IMG/VR virus record: IMGVR_UViG_3300025138_006887
Coordinates: 1 to 20,071 of that record
DNA length: 20,071 nt
Source: a virus
Strand: one strand, 5' to 3'
Shown here: positions 20,052-20,071 of the stretch, piece by piece
Layout of the letters: every line of letters starts with the position of its first letter
Position numbering within the stretch: position 1 is the stretch's first letter
The notes under the pieces: generated by a model
What the model was told of the DNA's origin: nothing
Seen by the model: the letters and a program-made list of their open reading frames with translations, nothing else
Databases searched by the model: none
Translations under genes and position numbers: made by a program

Positions 20052-20071
20052 AGCAACTCCTATTATCTAAC

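Noticed and set aside
1-20071. CRISPR array, insertion sequence, integrase or attachment site
   Set aside because: No regularly spaced direct repeats, transposase motifs, terminal inverted repeats or integrase-like protein were found on either strand.

Overview
This AT-rich window looks like a stretch of a large tailed-phage genome, most likely a marine T4-like myovirus. The evidence is dense packing with overlapping genes, almost all on the minus strand. It has a T4-type lysozyme with a two-component spanin pair, and a PhoH ATPase, typical of marine T4-like phages. ATAAATA boxes resembling T4 late promoters sit at gene junctions. There are also host-derived metabolic genes, a tRNA gene, and no ribosomal or housekeeping genes. 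The host cannot be proven from the sequence; the low GC and gene mix would suit a SAR11-type or cyanobacterial marine host.

Layout, read in the minus-strand direction of transcription (right to left). (1) 20051-16112 looks like an early region: two unknown proteins (one exported), an orphan DNA methyltransferase, adenine phosphoribosyltransferase, four tiny unknown genes joined by short overlaps, and a HAD-type phosphatase. A strong sigma-70-like promoter (TTGACA, 17 bp, TATATT with extended -10) lies at 16963-16991. (2) 16060-12745 is an accessory region: a half-size Na+/phosphate cotransporter, a previously untracked 26-residue peptide gene, a fucosyltransferase-like protein, a stand-alone class II aminoacyl-tRNA-synthetase core, an abnormal tRNA gene directly behind it, and a possible cysteine hydrolase. 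(3) phoH (12029-12748) is the only plus-strand gene and starts from a divergent intergenic region. (4) 11863-3784 looks late: two unknown proteins, an SGNH hydrolase, the lysis cassette (lysozyme, inner-membrane spanin, overlapping outer-membrane lipoprotein spanin), a DnaJ-like co-chaperone, a ClpA-like unfoldase, two small putative virion proteins and a long nucleotidyltransferase-containing protein. (5) 3725-15 is a translationally coupled sugar operon: glycosyltransferase, SDR, FdtA-like cupin, GDP-fucose-synthase-like epimerase and SGNH esterase.

Together the genes suggest a phage that carries phosphate-related functions (PhoH, NptA-like transporter) and purine salvage (Apt, HAD nucleotidase). 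It also appears to encode its own protein quality-control module (DnaJ plus ClpA), with a conserved-looking ClpP-docking loop but no ClpP in the window. It can modify sugars, perhaps on its own particles.

The strongest candidate for something undescribed is the 13358-14285 pair. A synthetase core of the AsnRS/AspRS type, lacking an anticodon-binding domain, is followed 6 bp later by a tRNA with a GUU (Asn) anticodon, G73 and encoded CCA. That tRNA has a leucine-tRNA-like D arm and a 31-nt variable region able to form a long arm.
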